Shown here one piece after another: positions 1 to 6,690 of a DNA stretch of 7,695 nt (positions within the stretch are counted from its first letter, which is position 1; the number at the start of each line of letters is the position of its first letter). The stretch is taken from the NCBI GenBank assembly GCA_023410025.1, contig JAEYQM010000091.1, positions 1-7,695 of the forward strand, read 5' to 3'. Below the pieces are notes generated by a model. The model saw only the letters and a program-made list of their open reading frames with translations, was not told where the DNA came from and made no database searches. The DNA comes from Bacillota bacterium (lineage in GTDB: Bacteria > Bacillota_I > Bacilli_A > ML615J-28 > CAG-698). Position numbers and translations under genes: made by a program.

Positions 1-95
1 ATATTGGATTTTTTTTATTAAATATTACAATATATAAGAAAACGTTAAACTTTAAAAATACTTTTGTAAATAGGATAGATTTTTATTAAAAATTA

Positions 96-104
96 TGATA
101 TAAT
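96..104 (+). promoter_or_regulatory. Extended -10 promoter of the ABC exporter operon
   Basis: TGATATAAT is a perfect extended -10 (TG, one base, TATAAT). No convincing -35 hexamer lies 16-18 bases upstream, which is usual for extended -10 promoters. The expected transcript start near 111 gives a leader of roughly 30 bases before the first gene. The same nine bases recur before the lipid kinase at 3834-3842, which supports its being a real promoter. Confidence 0.7.
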
Positions 105-142
105 ATAACGTCATTATTGGTAACGGAGAGGAGATGGTAAAT

Positions 143-1960
143 ATGAAAAAGCTATTAAAATGGATTAAACCCTATCCATTATTGATCATTTCAATCATAG
201 CTTTAACAATCATTGCACCGGTAACTTACTCTTTTGTTCCTCAATTTATAAAGTATGTAATTGACGTTGTCCTTGGTATGAACAAGGATTCCTCATTTAC
301 TTTACCCTACTTTTTAATTGAATTCTTTAAGAGTTATAGCAACCCATTAGTTGTTATCTTAATTGTTGGAGGTACATTACTAGCGTACCAAATGATTCGT
401 GCTGTAATACTATTTTTAAATGGTTATACTAAGGGTATCTTAGCAGAAAAAATTGCTTATGATATGCGAACAAAATTATTTAAGCACTTACAAAACCTAT
501 CATTTGGATATCATAGTAACCTTGATACAGGTGATACAATTCAAAGATGTACATCTGATATTGACACAATTAAAAGTTTCTTAAGTGCTCAGTTGCCGCA
601 AGTTCTATACATCATAGCTTCACTTTCAGCTGGAATCTATCAAATGGCAAACATAAATGTTATAATGACCCTAGTTACATTAGTATGTTTTCCAATAACA
701 TTAATAAGCTCAATTGTGTATTTTAAATATGTAAAGAAGAAATTCGAAGAAATAGAAATTGTAGAAGCAAACATGACTACAGTATTACAAGAGAATGTTA
801 ATGGTGTAAGAGTTGTAAAAGCGTTCCATAGGGAACAATACGAAATTGATCGTTTCAACAAACAAAATGAAAAATTTACAAGAGACTCTGAAAAACTAAA
901 TAATGCAATGGCATTATTCTGGGGATTAAGTGACATGGTAATCATGTTACAATATGGAGCAACAATTATTGCGGGTGTAATATTTGCAAAAAATGGAAGT
1001 ATTTCTGTTGGTGATATTTCAGCTGCCCTAATTTATATATCTATGTTAGTATATCCAATTAGAGGATTAGGCAGAATTATAAGCGACTTTGGTAAGACTG
1101 TTGTTGCTTGTGATAGAGTTGATGAAATCCTAAATCAAGTTGATGAATATCAAAATGATGGCACATTAGAGCCTGAAATACTAGGAAATATTCAATTCGA
1201 AAACGTAGACTTTAAGTTTGATGATACTGATAAACATTTATTACAAAATGTTAGTTTTTCAATAAAAGCAGGTGAGACTGTTGCTATAGTTGGTAAAACT
1301 GGTAGTGGTAAATCAACTATTGCAAACATGTTAGTAAGGATGCTTGATTATGAATCAGGCAGTATTAAATTAGATGGTGTTGAACTTAAAAACATCAAAA
1401 AGAAATGGGTTAGAAATAACATTGGAATTATTCTTCAAGATCCATTCCTATATGCTAAGACAATCTTAGAAAATATCAGAATAGCTGATAGTTCAATTCA
1501 AAATGAAAAAGTATTTGAAGCTGCAAGAATAGCTTCAATTCATGATGATATTAACTCATTTATTCAAGGTTATGATACATTAGTTGGTGAAAAGGGAGTT
1601 ACTTTAAGTGGTGGACAAAAACAAAGAGTAGCTATTGCCAGAATGCTTGTGCTAGAAAAGCCAATTATGATATTTGATGATAGCTTAAGTGCAGTTGATA
1701 CAAAGACTGATGTAAATATTAGAAATGCGTTAAAAACAAGAAATAAAGAACTTACATCAATCATTATTACGCATCGAATTACAACAGCTAAAGAAGCTGA
1801 TAAGATTATTGTATTAGAAAATGGTAGAGTTTCAGCAATCGGAACACATGAAGAATTAAGCAAAATTGATGGCTTATATAAATCATTATGGGATATTCAA
1901 GGTGCTTTAGAAGATGAATTTACTAACCTAGTAAATAGGGAGGTGAATGTTAATGAATAG
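143..1960 (+). CDS. Heterodimeric ABC exporter, subunit with degenerate ATP site (BmrC/TM287-like)
   Basis: This is a half-size ABC exporter of 605 residues, the usual length. An N-terminal six-helix ABC_membrane domain (first helix about 12-33, second about 68-93) precedes an ATPase domain. Visible motifs are Walker A GKTGSGKST (384-392), Q-loop Gln432, signature LSGGQKQR (488-495), Walker B ending at Asp512 and H-loop His544. The residue after Walker B is Asp513, not the catalytic Glu, as in the degenerate-site subunit of BmrCD or TM287/288. It overlaps the next exporter gene by 8 bases, so the two products almost certainly pair in the cytoplasmic membrane. The substrate cannot be read; multidrug or lipid export is typical of the family. 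An in-frame ATG at 134 abuts the GGAGAGGAG site (125-133) with no spacer. The ATG at 143 has a 9-base spacer and gives the family-like start MKKLLKWIKPY, so it is preferred. Confidence 0.93.
   Translation: MKKLLKWIKPYPLLIISIIALTIIAPVTYSFVPQFIKYVIDVVLGMNKDSSFTLPYFLIEFFKSYSNPLVVILIVGGTLLAYQMIRAVILFLNGYTKGILAEKIAYDMRTKLFKHLQNLSFGYHSNLDTGDTIQRCTSDIDTIKSFLSAQLPQVLYIIASLSAGIYQMANINVIMTLVTLVCFPITLISSIVYFKYVKKKFEEIEIVEANMTTVLQENVNGVRVVKAFHREQYEIDRFNKQNEKFTRDSEKLNNAMALFWGLSDMVIMLQYGATIIAGVIFAKNGSISVGDISAALIYISMLVYPIRGLGRIISDFGKTVVACDRVDEILNQVDEYQNDGTLEPEILGNIQFENVDFKFDDTDKHLLQNVSFSIKAGETVAIVGKTGSGKSTIANMLVRMLDYESGSIKLDGVELKNIKKKWVRNNIGIILQDPFLYAKTILENIRIADSSIQNEKVFEAARIASIHDDINSFIQGYDTLVGEKGVTLSGGQKQRVAIARMLVLEKPIMIFDDSLSAVDTKTDVNIRNALKTRNKELTSIIITHRITTAKEADKIIVLENGRVSAIGTHEELSKIDGLYKSLWDIQGALEDEFTNLVNREVNVNE
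1937..1945 (+). promoter_or_regulatory. Ribosome binding site deciding the start of the second ABC gene
   Basis: AGGGAGGTG lies 7 bases before the ATG at 1953 but only 1 base before the upstream in-frame ATG at 1947. The spacing therefore selects 1953. The site sits inside the last codons of the first ABC gene. Confidence 0.8.
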
Positions 1961-3779
1961 TTTTGAAGAAATTGATTACAGTAGTGAAAAGTTAAAAGTA
2001 GGTATTTGGAAAAAGATATTAAAACTTGTTCTTAAGAAGAAAAGTAGCATTATCATAATGAGTATTTCAATCGTGTTTTTAGCTGTACTTGATGTTTTCA
2101 ATCCATTAGTAAACGCCAAAGCAATTGACTTGTTTTTTGATAAAGGTGATTTTACACTAGTAAATCAATTCATTATCATTTATGTTGTAATTGGGTTATT
2201 ATATGGAGTTTGTATTACAACATTCATTAAGATGGCAGGTAAGGTAGAAGTTGAAGTAGCCTATGAAATACGCAAGGATGCATTTCGTAAGCTACAAGAG
2301 TTACCATTTGCTTATTATGATAAAACGCCAGCAGGATGGATTATGGCCCGTCTAACGAGCGATTCAAGGAAGCTTGCATCAATTATTTCATGGGGTATTG
2401 TTGATATCCTATGGGGCTTAGTATTAATGGTTGGTATCTTAATTACATTATTTGTGATTAACTGGAAACTTGCTCTAATTATTACATTTCTTACTCCGAT
2501 AATGTTTTTAATAAGCATGTATTTTAGAAAGAAAATTTTAAAGAGTTATCGTGATGTTCGAAAAATAAACTCAAAAATTACAGCAAGTTATAGTGAAGGA
2601 CTACTAGGTACAAAAACAACTAAAACCTTAGTTTTAGAAGATACAAGATATAACGAATTTGATCATTTAAGTACAGATATGAAGAAGCAATCAATTAGAG
2701 CAATTCTTCATTCATCAATATTTTTTCCAATTTTAATATTAATTGGATATCTAGGAGTTGTAATTACCCTAAGAATAGGTGGAAGTTTTGTAATTGAAGG
2801 AATCATTGGTATTAGTACATTATATTTATTTGTTAACTTTACAACAATGTTTTATGAGCCAATTACGCAAATTGCAAGAATCATTGCAGAGTTCCAACAA
2901 GCTCAAGCATCCGCTGAAAGGATTATGACATTAATTGAAACTGAACCGGAAATCTTTGATTCTAAGGAAGTACTTGAAAAATATGGTACATTATTTGAAC
3001 CTAAAAAGGAAAACTGGGAAGAGATTAATGGAGATGTAACTTTTGAAGGGGTAACATTCCAATATATTGAAAATGAAATAATATTAAATGATTTTAATTT
3101 AGATGTAAAAGCAGGAACAAGTGTTGCCTTAGTAGGAGCAACAGGAAGTGGAAAATCGACAATAATTAACTTACTTAGTAGATTCTATGAACCTACAAAA
3201 GGAACAATTAGAATTGATGGCATTGACTATAAAAATCGTTCAATTGGTTGGTTACATTCTAAATTAGGATATGTTTTACAAAATCCCCATCTATTTAATG
3301 GTACAATCATGGAAAACATTCGCTATGGTAGATTAGACGCTACTGATGAAGAAGTAATTGCTGCAGCAAAAGCTGTAAGTGCTGATGATTTTATCAATGA
3401 ATTAGATGATAAATACAATACTAATGTTGGTGAAGGTGGATCAAAATTATCTGTTGGTCAACGTCAACTAATTTCCTTTGCAAGAGCAATTTTAGTAGAT
3501 CCAAAAATATTAATTCTTGATGAAGCTACATCAAGTATTGATACAGAAACAGAACACATTATTCAAGAAGTTATTAATAAATTATTAAAGGGTAGAACAA
3601 GCTTTATTGTGGCACACCGATTATCAACAATCATAAATTCTGATTTAATTCTGGTTATCGATAATGGCAAAATAGTTGAATCGGGTTCACATAGAGAACT
3701 TCTAAACTTAAAAGGTGAATATTATAACTTATATAAGAATCAATTTATCAATGAACAAATTGAAAAATCAAAAATTTAG
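1953..3779 (+). CDS. Heterodimeric ABC exporter, catalytic subunit (BmrD/TM288-like)
   Basis: This is a half-size ABC exporter of 608 residues and partner of the gene just upstream. A soluble N-terminal stretch of about 30 residues leads into six membrane helices (first about 32-50), then the ATPase domain. Motifs are Walker A GATGSGKST (395-403), Q-loop Gln443, signature LSVGQ (499-503), Walker B ending Asp523 with an intact catalytic Glu524, and H-loop His555. The second Gly of the usual LSGGQ signature is Val. In heterodimers the weak site combines the partner's Walker motifs with this altered signature, while the active site combines Glu524 with the partner's intact LSGGQ; both genes fit that pattern. 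A longer linker (about 328-355) precedes the ATPase domain, as is common in TM288-type subunits. The start overlaps the upstream stop by 8 bases, suggesting coupled translation. Export function is secure; the substrate is unknown. Confidence 0.93.
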   Translation: MNSFEEIDYSSEKLKVGIWKKILKLVLKKKSSIIIMSISIVFLAVLDVFNPLVNAKAIDLFFDKGDFTLVNQFIIIYVVIGLLYGVCITTFIKMAGKVEVEVAYEIRKDAFRKLQELPFAYYDKTPAGWIMARLTSDSRKLASIISWGIVDILWGLVLMVGILITLFVINWKLALIITFLTPIMFLISMYFRKKILKSYRDVRKINSKITASYSEGLLGTKTTKTLVLEDTRYNEFDHLSTDMKKQSIRAILHSSIFFPILILIGYLGVVITLRIGGSFVIEGIIGISTLYLFVNFTTMFYEPITQIARIIAEFQQAQASAERIMTLIETEPEIFDSKEVLEKYGTLFEPKKENWEEINGDVTFEGVTFQYIENEIILNDFNLDVKAGTSVALVGATGSGKSTIINLLSRFYEPTKGTIRIDGIDYKNRSIGWLHSKLGYVLQNPHLFNGTIMENIRYGRLDATDEEVIAAAKAVSADDFINELDDKYNTNVGEGGSKLSVGQRQLISFARAILVDPKILILDEATSSIDTETEHIIQEVINKLLKGRTSFIVAHRLSTIINSDLILVIDNGKIVESGSHRELLNLKGEYYNLYKNQFINEQIEKSKI

Positions 3780-3801
3780 GGTGTTATTTACACCCTTTTT
3801 T
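3778..3801 (+). terminator. Intrinsic terminator of the ABC exporter operon
   Basis: The stem GGGTGT (3779-3784) pairs with ACACCC (3790-3795) around loop TATTT. A further A-T pair closes the base (3778/3796), and a run of six T follows. The stem starts within the TAG stop codon of the second ABC gene, so termination begins with no spacer. Confidence 0.88.
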
Positions 3802-3813
3802 CTTTTCTTTAAT

Positions 3814-3842
3814 TTGACTAGAAATAGAAATTGTGATATAAT
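3814..3842 (+). promoter_or_regulatory. Sigma-A-type promoter of the lipid kinase operon
   Basis: TTGACT (3814-3819) and TATAAT (3837-3842) are separated by exactly 17 bases, and a TG at 3834-3835 makes an extended -10. This is close to a full consensus. The start is expected near 3849, leaving a short leader of about 20 bases that contains the ribosome site. No room remains for a riboswitch. Confidence 0.9.
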
Positions 3843-3870
3843 ATAAAATAAATAGTGTAAGAGGTAGGTT

Positions 3871-4761
3871 ATGAAGTGTTTATTTGTATATAATCCAAAT
3901 AGTGGTAAAGGTAGTATTTTAAAACATATTGACTTTGTAGTTAACTCTTTAAAAACAAAATATGAAATTGTTGATAGTTATGCCACTAAATCAGGAGAAG
4001 ATGCTATAAGAATAGCTAGAGAAGCATGTGGAAAATATGATTTGCTAGTTTTTTCTGGTGGTGATGGCACATTTAATGATATGATTACAGGAATTGGTCA
4101 AAATGAAAACCGTCCAATTCTAGGATATATACCAACAGGCACTGTTAATGATATTTCGAGAAATTTAAAGATTACAAAAAGAATTAAAAAAGCAGTGCAA
4201 GTTATATTAGATGGTCATGTTATGAATCATGATGTCGGTATGATCAACGATAAATATTTTATGTATGTTTGTGGAATCGGGACATTTACTGGTGTAAGTT
4301 ATAGAACTGCCCAACATTTAAAAAGAAAATTAGGTAAGATTGCTTATGCAGTTGATGGTATTAAGGATATCGTCAAACCACAAATAACACAAATTACCAT
4401 TGAAACAAGTACACAAAAACTGCAATTTATTGCTCCACTTATGTTAATAGTAAATTCAATTAGTGTTGGCGGTGTAGTCTTTAATCGAGATGGTCACCAA
4501 AACGATGGACATTTTGATGTTATTATTGTTAAGAATGGTATTAATAAAGGTTTAGGAAATATAATGAAATTAATGCTTTTTGGTTTTAGAAAAAAGAATC
4601 AACATAAGCATTTTACATATCTAAAAGTTGCAAATATGAAAGTAACTGTTGATGATATTACGCAATGGTGTTTAGATGGTGAGGCTGGACCAAAAGGAGA
4701 AGCAATAATTAAAAATCTACATGATCATATACAAATCATTGTTCCTAAGAAGAAAAAATGA
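3871..4761 (+). CDS. Diacylglycerol/lipid kinase, DagK/YegS family
   Basis: The 296-residue product has the length and motif order of the DAGK_cat family, which transfers phosphate from ATP to diacylglycerol or a related lipid at the inner membrane face and recycles diacylglycerol into phospholipid synthesis. Visible are NPNSGKG (8-14), the nucleotide loop SGGDGTFND (62-70), PTGTVNDISR (88-97), a DGHFDV segment (212-217) matching the structural metal site, and LDGE (268-271), whose Asp269 and Glu271 correspond to the catalytic pair described for S. aureus DgkB. No signal peptide or membrane helix is apparent, and the tail is lysine-rich, which could help it bind acidic membranes (inference). 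The start has GAGGT 5 bases upstream. It stops with TGA and is followed after 21 bases by the HNH-like gene, with no terminator between. The exact lipid substrate (diacylglycerol or another) cannot be settled; the symbol is left blank because several paralogues share these motifs. Confidence 0.9.
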   Translation: MKCLFVYNPNSGKGSILKHIDFVVNSLKTKYEIVDSYATKSGEDAIRIAREACGKYDLLVFSGGDGTFNDMITGIGQNENRPILGYIPTGTVNDISRNLKITKRIKKAVQVILDGHVMNHDVGMINDKYFMYVCGIGTFTGVSYRTAQHLKRKLGKIAYAVDGIKDIVKPQITQITIETSTQKLQFIAPLMLIVNSISVGGVVFNRDGHQNDGHFDVIIVKNGINKGLGNIMKLMLFGFRKKNQHKHFTYLKVANMKVTVDDITQWCLDGEAGPKGEAIIKNLHDHIQIIVPKKKK

Positions 4762-4772
4762 TTATAAAACTT

Positions 4773-4777
4773 GGAGG
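4773..4777 (+). promoter_or_regulatory. Ribosome binding site deciding the start of the HNH-like gene
   Basis: GGAGG lies 5 bases before the ATG at 4783. An in-frame TTG at 4771 would place this site inside the coding region and has no ribosome site of its own, so 4783 is the start. Confidence 0.85.
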
Positions 4778-4782
4778 AAGTA

Positions 4783-5106
4783 ATGGATTATAGTAAAGCC
4801 TTAGAACTTTGGAAAGATGAAATTGGTGATAAAGAATATTCATATGACTTTAGTGGTAAGAAAATAAAAAAAGAAGACTATCTATTAACTAATGAAGTTG
4901 GATGGGTTATTAGTTATGTTCGTCCTCTTGAACTTGGCGGTACTAAAGATAAAGGGAATATAATTATATTACATCATCGTACACATGATGAAAAAGGGCT
5001 AAATTATCCGAATTTTAAAATAAATCATACACACTATACATGTGTATATGATCAAAAATATGATTACAATTATATTGAAGAAGTATTAGACGATGAAGAC
5101 GAATAA
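4783..5106 (+). CDS. Small HNH-fold protein with apparently degenerate catalytic motif
   Basis: This 107-residue cytosolic protein matches the layout of small HNH-signature proteins found in low-GC Gram-positives. The segment DFSGKKIKKEDY (22-33) resembles their DxxGrxIxkxxY opening, followed by GW (40-41), a P-L-x-L-GG turn (48-53), Asn59, and a DEK segment (69-71) matching the usual NDEKA. In the active family the core after Trp reads roughly W-x-x-D/E-H-I-x-P. Here Asp and His are replaced by Ser44 and Tyr45, so the metal/general-base His seems lost. The product may therefore bind DNA or another partner without cutting, or use the nearby His64, His65 and His68. The C-terminal end is very acidic (DDEDE). 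It is the second gene of the lipid kinase operon, but no functional link is evident. Family assignment is by motif memory only. Confidence 0.72.
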   Translation: MDYSKALELWKDEIGDKEYSYDFSGKKIKKEDYLLTNEVGWVISYVRPLELGGTKDKGNIIILHHRTHDEKGLNYPNFKINHTHYTCVYDQKYDYNYIEEVLDDEDE

Positions 5107-5137
5107 AAAAAGTGAGTTATTATATAACTCGCTTTTT
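5107..5137 (+). terminator. Intrinsic terminator after the lipid kinase operon
   Basis: GTGAGTTAT (5112-5120) pairs with ATAACTCGC (5124-5132), including one G-U pair, around a 3-base loop. Flanking A5107-A5111 pair with T5133-T5137, so the structure has tails of A and T and could stop transcripts from either side. It starts directly after the HNH-like stop codon. Confidence 0.9.
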
Positions 5138-5143
5138 AAAAAT

Positions 5144-5152
5144 TGATATATA
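5144..5152 (+). promoter_or_regulatory. Possible extended -10 promoter upstream of the rsmD leader
   Basis: TGATATATA resembles the TGATATAAT elements at 96 and 3834 but has no -35 and a poorer hexamer. A start near 5158-5159 would produce a leader opening with the purine tract AAGGGAGAGGAG. This is weak support in such AT-rich DNA. Confidence 0.35.
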
Positions 5153-5158
5153 TGTGAA

Positions 5159-5219
5159 AGGGAGAGGAGAAGTATGATAGAAGAATAGGGGGATTCTTCT
5201 GCAACTTTTTCTAGTTGCA
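5159..5219 (+). other. Structured spacer: four-codon mini-ORF and two abutting hairpins
   Basis: The purine-rich tract AGGGAGAGGAGA (5159-5170) gives a strong ribosome site 4 bases before ATG-ATA-GAA-GAA-TAG (5174-5188), a mini-ORF encoding MIEE. Hairpin 1 is AGAAGAAT (5179-5186) with ATTCTTCT (5193-5200) around loop AGGGGG. Hairpin 2 is TGCAACT (5200-5206) with AGTTGCA (5213-5219) around loop TTTTCT. Both stems are perfect and they share base 5200. The mini-ORF stop codon lies at the first stem's edge, so a ribosome here would block hairpin 1. Neither hairpin has a T run, so neither is a terminator. No known riboswitch was recognised. It may be a leader for rsmD or a DNA operator; its function is unknown. 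Confidence 0.4.
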
Positions 5220-5243
5220 ACTATATTATTAACAGTATATAAA
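5215..5243 (+). promoter_or_regulatory. Probable rsmD promoter
   Basis: TTGCAA (5215-5220) and TATAAA (5238-5243) are 17 bases apart, matching 4/6 and 5/6 of the sigma-A consensus. A start near 5250 gives a leader of about 35 bases. The -35 overlaps the right arm of the TGCAACT/AGTTGCA inverted repeat, so that repeat could act as an operator. In DNA this AT-rich, chance matches occur. Confidence 0.5.
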
Positions 5244-5284
5244 ATTATATACAAAAATTTTAAAAATTTTTTTAGGAGAAAACA

Positions 5285-5821
5285 ATGAGAATAATTGCCG
5301 GTAAACATAAAAGCAGAAAATTAAATACTTTAGAAGGAATGAACACTAGACCAATGACTGATAAAATGAAAGAATCAGTTTTTAATACTATTGGTCCTTA
5401 TTTTGAAGGAGGAATAGTTTTAGATTTATTTGGTGGAAGTGGAGCATTATCACTTGAATCAATTAGTAGAGGAATGACAGAAGCATATATTTGTGATAAT
5501 TCCCTTGATGCAGTTAAAGTTATAAGCAGTAATGTTGCTGCCTTAAAAGAAGAAAACAATGTTCATGTTTTTAAAACAGATTATAGCCAAGCAATTAATC
5601 GTTTATCAAAAATAAAGTTTGATTTAGTTTTTTTAGATCCTCCATATAGACTTAATATTAATAACGAAATTATTGAGGAATTACTAAAGAAAGATATGAT
5701 AAATGATGGTGCTATTATTGTATGTCAATATGTTAGAGGAAATATGAAAGAAGTTAGTCAATTAACTTTACTCAAAAACTATTCTACTGGAAGTAGTGAA
5801 GTAAGTATTTATACAAAATAA
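5285..5821 (+). CDS. rsmD: 16S rRNA (guanine(966)-N2)-methyltransferase RsmD
   Basis: This 178-residue SAM-dependent methyltransferase has the usual RsmD length; the family methylates G966 of 16S rRNA during 30S assembly in the cytosol. The N-terminus MRIIAGKHKSRKL followed by TRPMTDKMKESVFN (21-34) is the characteristic family opening. The SAM-binding loop is DLFGGSGA (47-54), an acidic residue at the end of the next strand is Asp71, and the catalytic motif IV is DPPY (118-121). AGGAG lies 6 bases before the start. In Bacillus, rsmD (ylbH) is followed by coaD and ylbJ on the same strand. Here coaD is missing and a ylbJ relative converges on it, with a 13-base overlap of the two 3' ends. No terminator is visible directly after the stop. 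Confidence 0.95.
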   Translation: MRIIAGKHKSRKLNTLEGMNTRPMTDKMKESVFNTIGPYFEGGIVLDLFGGSGALSLESISRGMTEAYICDNSLDAVKVISSNVAALKEENNVHVFKTDYSQAINRLSKIKFDLVFLDPPYRLNINNEIIEELLKKDMINDGAIIVCQYVRGNMKEVSQLTLLKNYSTGSSEVSIYTK

Positions 5822-6690
5822 AATGTTAAAAGTAAATACATTATTATTGTAACTATTAAAGTTTGAATTATTCTTATAATTAATATACTAGATAAATTAA
5901 TTAATCCTCTTGCATTATTATATACTTGGAGATTAATAGATAAACCTTGAAATGTTAATAAAGATATTATTAGTAATAATTTATTTGAAACATTAGAATT
6001 TAATATATCATAAACTCCACGACTTGATTCTAAAAACGAGGAAATAATATTAGAACTAGGTATAAAATATATAAAAATATCTTTTAATAAATTACAAAAG
6101 ATTATAAAACCAGCAATTTGAATTAATATTGAAATTGCTCCATTTATTGAATCTAATACAAAGTCAATATTAACTAAAAAATCTTTTTTTGGATTATTAA
6201 ATGAAATGCTTCCTTTTTTATTAATAGAAAATAAAGTATTGACAATTATTGATACTAAAATATATGTTATTATTATTTCCTTATAATTATTACTTAATAA
6301 GGAAATAATTGAAATTACAAATAAGGGATTCATAAATGAATGATATTTGATTAATTTTATAGCATCACTTTCAGTGATGCTATTTTTTTGTAATTCCAAG
6401 TAAGTAAATTTAGATGATGTTGGATTTCCAACAAATAATGATAATAAATATAATTCATAAGCTTTATCTGAATTAAATTTAACTATTGGTTTAATTAAAA
6501 AAGTTAAGTATTTAAAAATACCAAAATTTAAAAGTAAACTAGAAATAATAAAAAATATAAAAAATGAAGGATAAATTCGATATAGCCATATTTCTAAAGA
6601 ATCTAATACTGAATTAAATAATAGTGATGGATTAATAAAGGAAACATAAATAATTAATAAAATAAATAATAGAATTAGAATTTTTTTCAT
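5809..6690 (-). CDS. YlbJ/SpoVV-like integral membrane protein (Gate/nucleoside-recognition family)
   Basis: This very hydrophobic 293-residue protein has about seven or eight membrane segments and a first helix at residues 4-20. Family marks are YPSFFIFFIISSLLL (40-54), GNPTSSK (88-94, like the GYPsgaK turn of YlbJ), NPLFVI (121-126) and FQGLSINLQV (247-256, like FGGLSvhlQ). In Bacillus, YlbJ (SpoVV) is a mother-cell protein that moves dipicolinic acid across the outer forespore membrane; family members are roughly 400 residues, so this one is short, mainly in loops and helices between the two gate repeats. Whether it transports dipicolinic acid is inference. Its ATG overlaps the amidase TGA as ATGA, and no clear ribosome site precedes it, which implies translational coupling. 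A perfect 11-base-pair hairpin lies within codons 103-111. The stop codon falls inside rsmD. Confidence 0.82.
   Translation of the reverse strand: MKKILILLFILLIIYVSFINPSLLFNSVLDSLEIWLYRIYPSFFIFFIISSLLLNFGIFKYLTFLIKPIVKFNSDKAYELYLLSLFVGNPTSSKFTYLELQKNSITESDAIKLIKYHSFMNPLFVISIISLLSNNYKEIIITYILVSIIVNTLFSINKKGSISFNNPKKDFLVNIDFVLDSINGAISILIQIAGFIIFCNLLKDIFIYFIPSSNIISSFLESSRGVYDILNSNVSNKLLLIISLLTFQGLSINLQVYNNARGLINLSSILIIRIIQTLIVTIIMYLLLTFYFV
6359..6389 (+). terminator. Terminator-like hairpin on the rsmD strand, inside the ylbJ-like gene
   Basis: ATAGCATCACT (6359-6369) pairs perfectly with AGTGATGCTAT (6373-6383) around the 3-base loop TTC, and seven T (6383-6389) follow on the plus strand. This is a textbook intrinsic terminator for rightward transcripts. 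The only rightward gene upstream without a terminator of its own is rsmD, whose stop is about 540 bases away. On the minus strand the same bases encode NSITESDAI of the ylbJ-like protein, with the A-rich side first, so termination of that mRNA is not expected. Function as a terminator is inferred from structure. Confidence 0.65.

Noticed and set aside
1..95. T run and small ATATT/AATAT repeat at the left edge
   Set aside because: It may be the tail of an upstream terminator, but the stem would lie outside the window; nothing can be supported.
640..945. Minus-strand open frame of about 100 codons inside the first ABC gene
   Set aside because: It lies wholly within a well-supported exporter gene, has no ribosome site or recognisable domain, and reads as the reverse shadow of membrane-helix codons.
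1570..1863. Minus-strand open frame opposite the ABC ATPase domain
   Set aside because: It is the complement of the conserved signature and Walker B region; no independent coding evidence.
2315..2518. Minus-strand open frame inside the second ABC gene
   Set aside because: Short, antisense to a conserved gene, and without domain or ribosome site.
2620..2637. Perfect 7-base-pair inverted repeat CTAAAAC/GTTTTAG inside the second ABC gene
   Set aside because: AT-rich, short, no T run after it and inside a conserved coding region; expected by chance in this composition.
5236..5273. GTATATA/TATATAC palindrome followed by a T-rich tract, looked at as a terminator before rsmD
   Set aside because: The stem is only A-T rich and the T tract is separated by about 15 bases; it fits better as the -10 region of the rsmD promoter.
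5120..5308. Minus-strand 62-codon open frame between the HNH-like gene and rsmD
   Set aside because: It runs over a terminator, two hairpins and the rsmD start, and its product shows low-complexity composition without a recognisable motif.
5783..5795. CTACT/AGTAG hairpin near the 3' end of rsmD that could end the minus-strand operon
   Set aside because: Only five base pairs, and the T run on the minus strand is interrupted and not adjacent; too weak to call a terminator.
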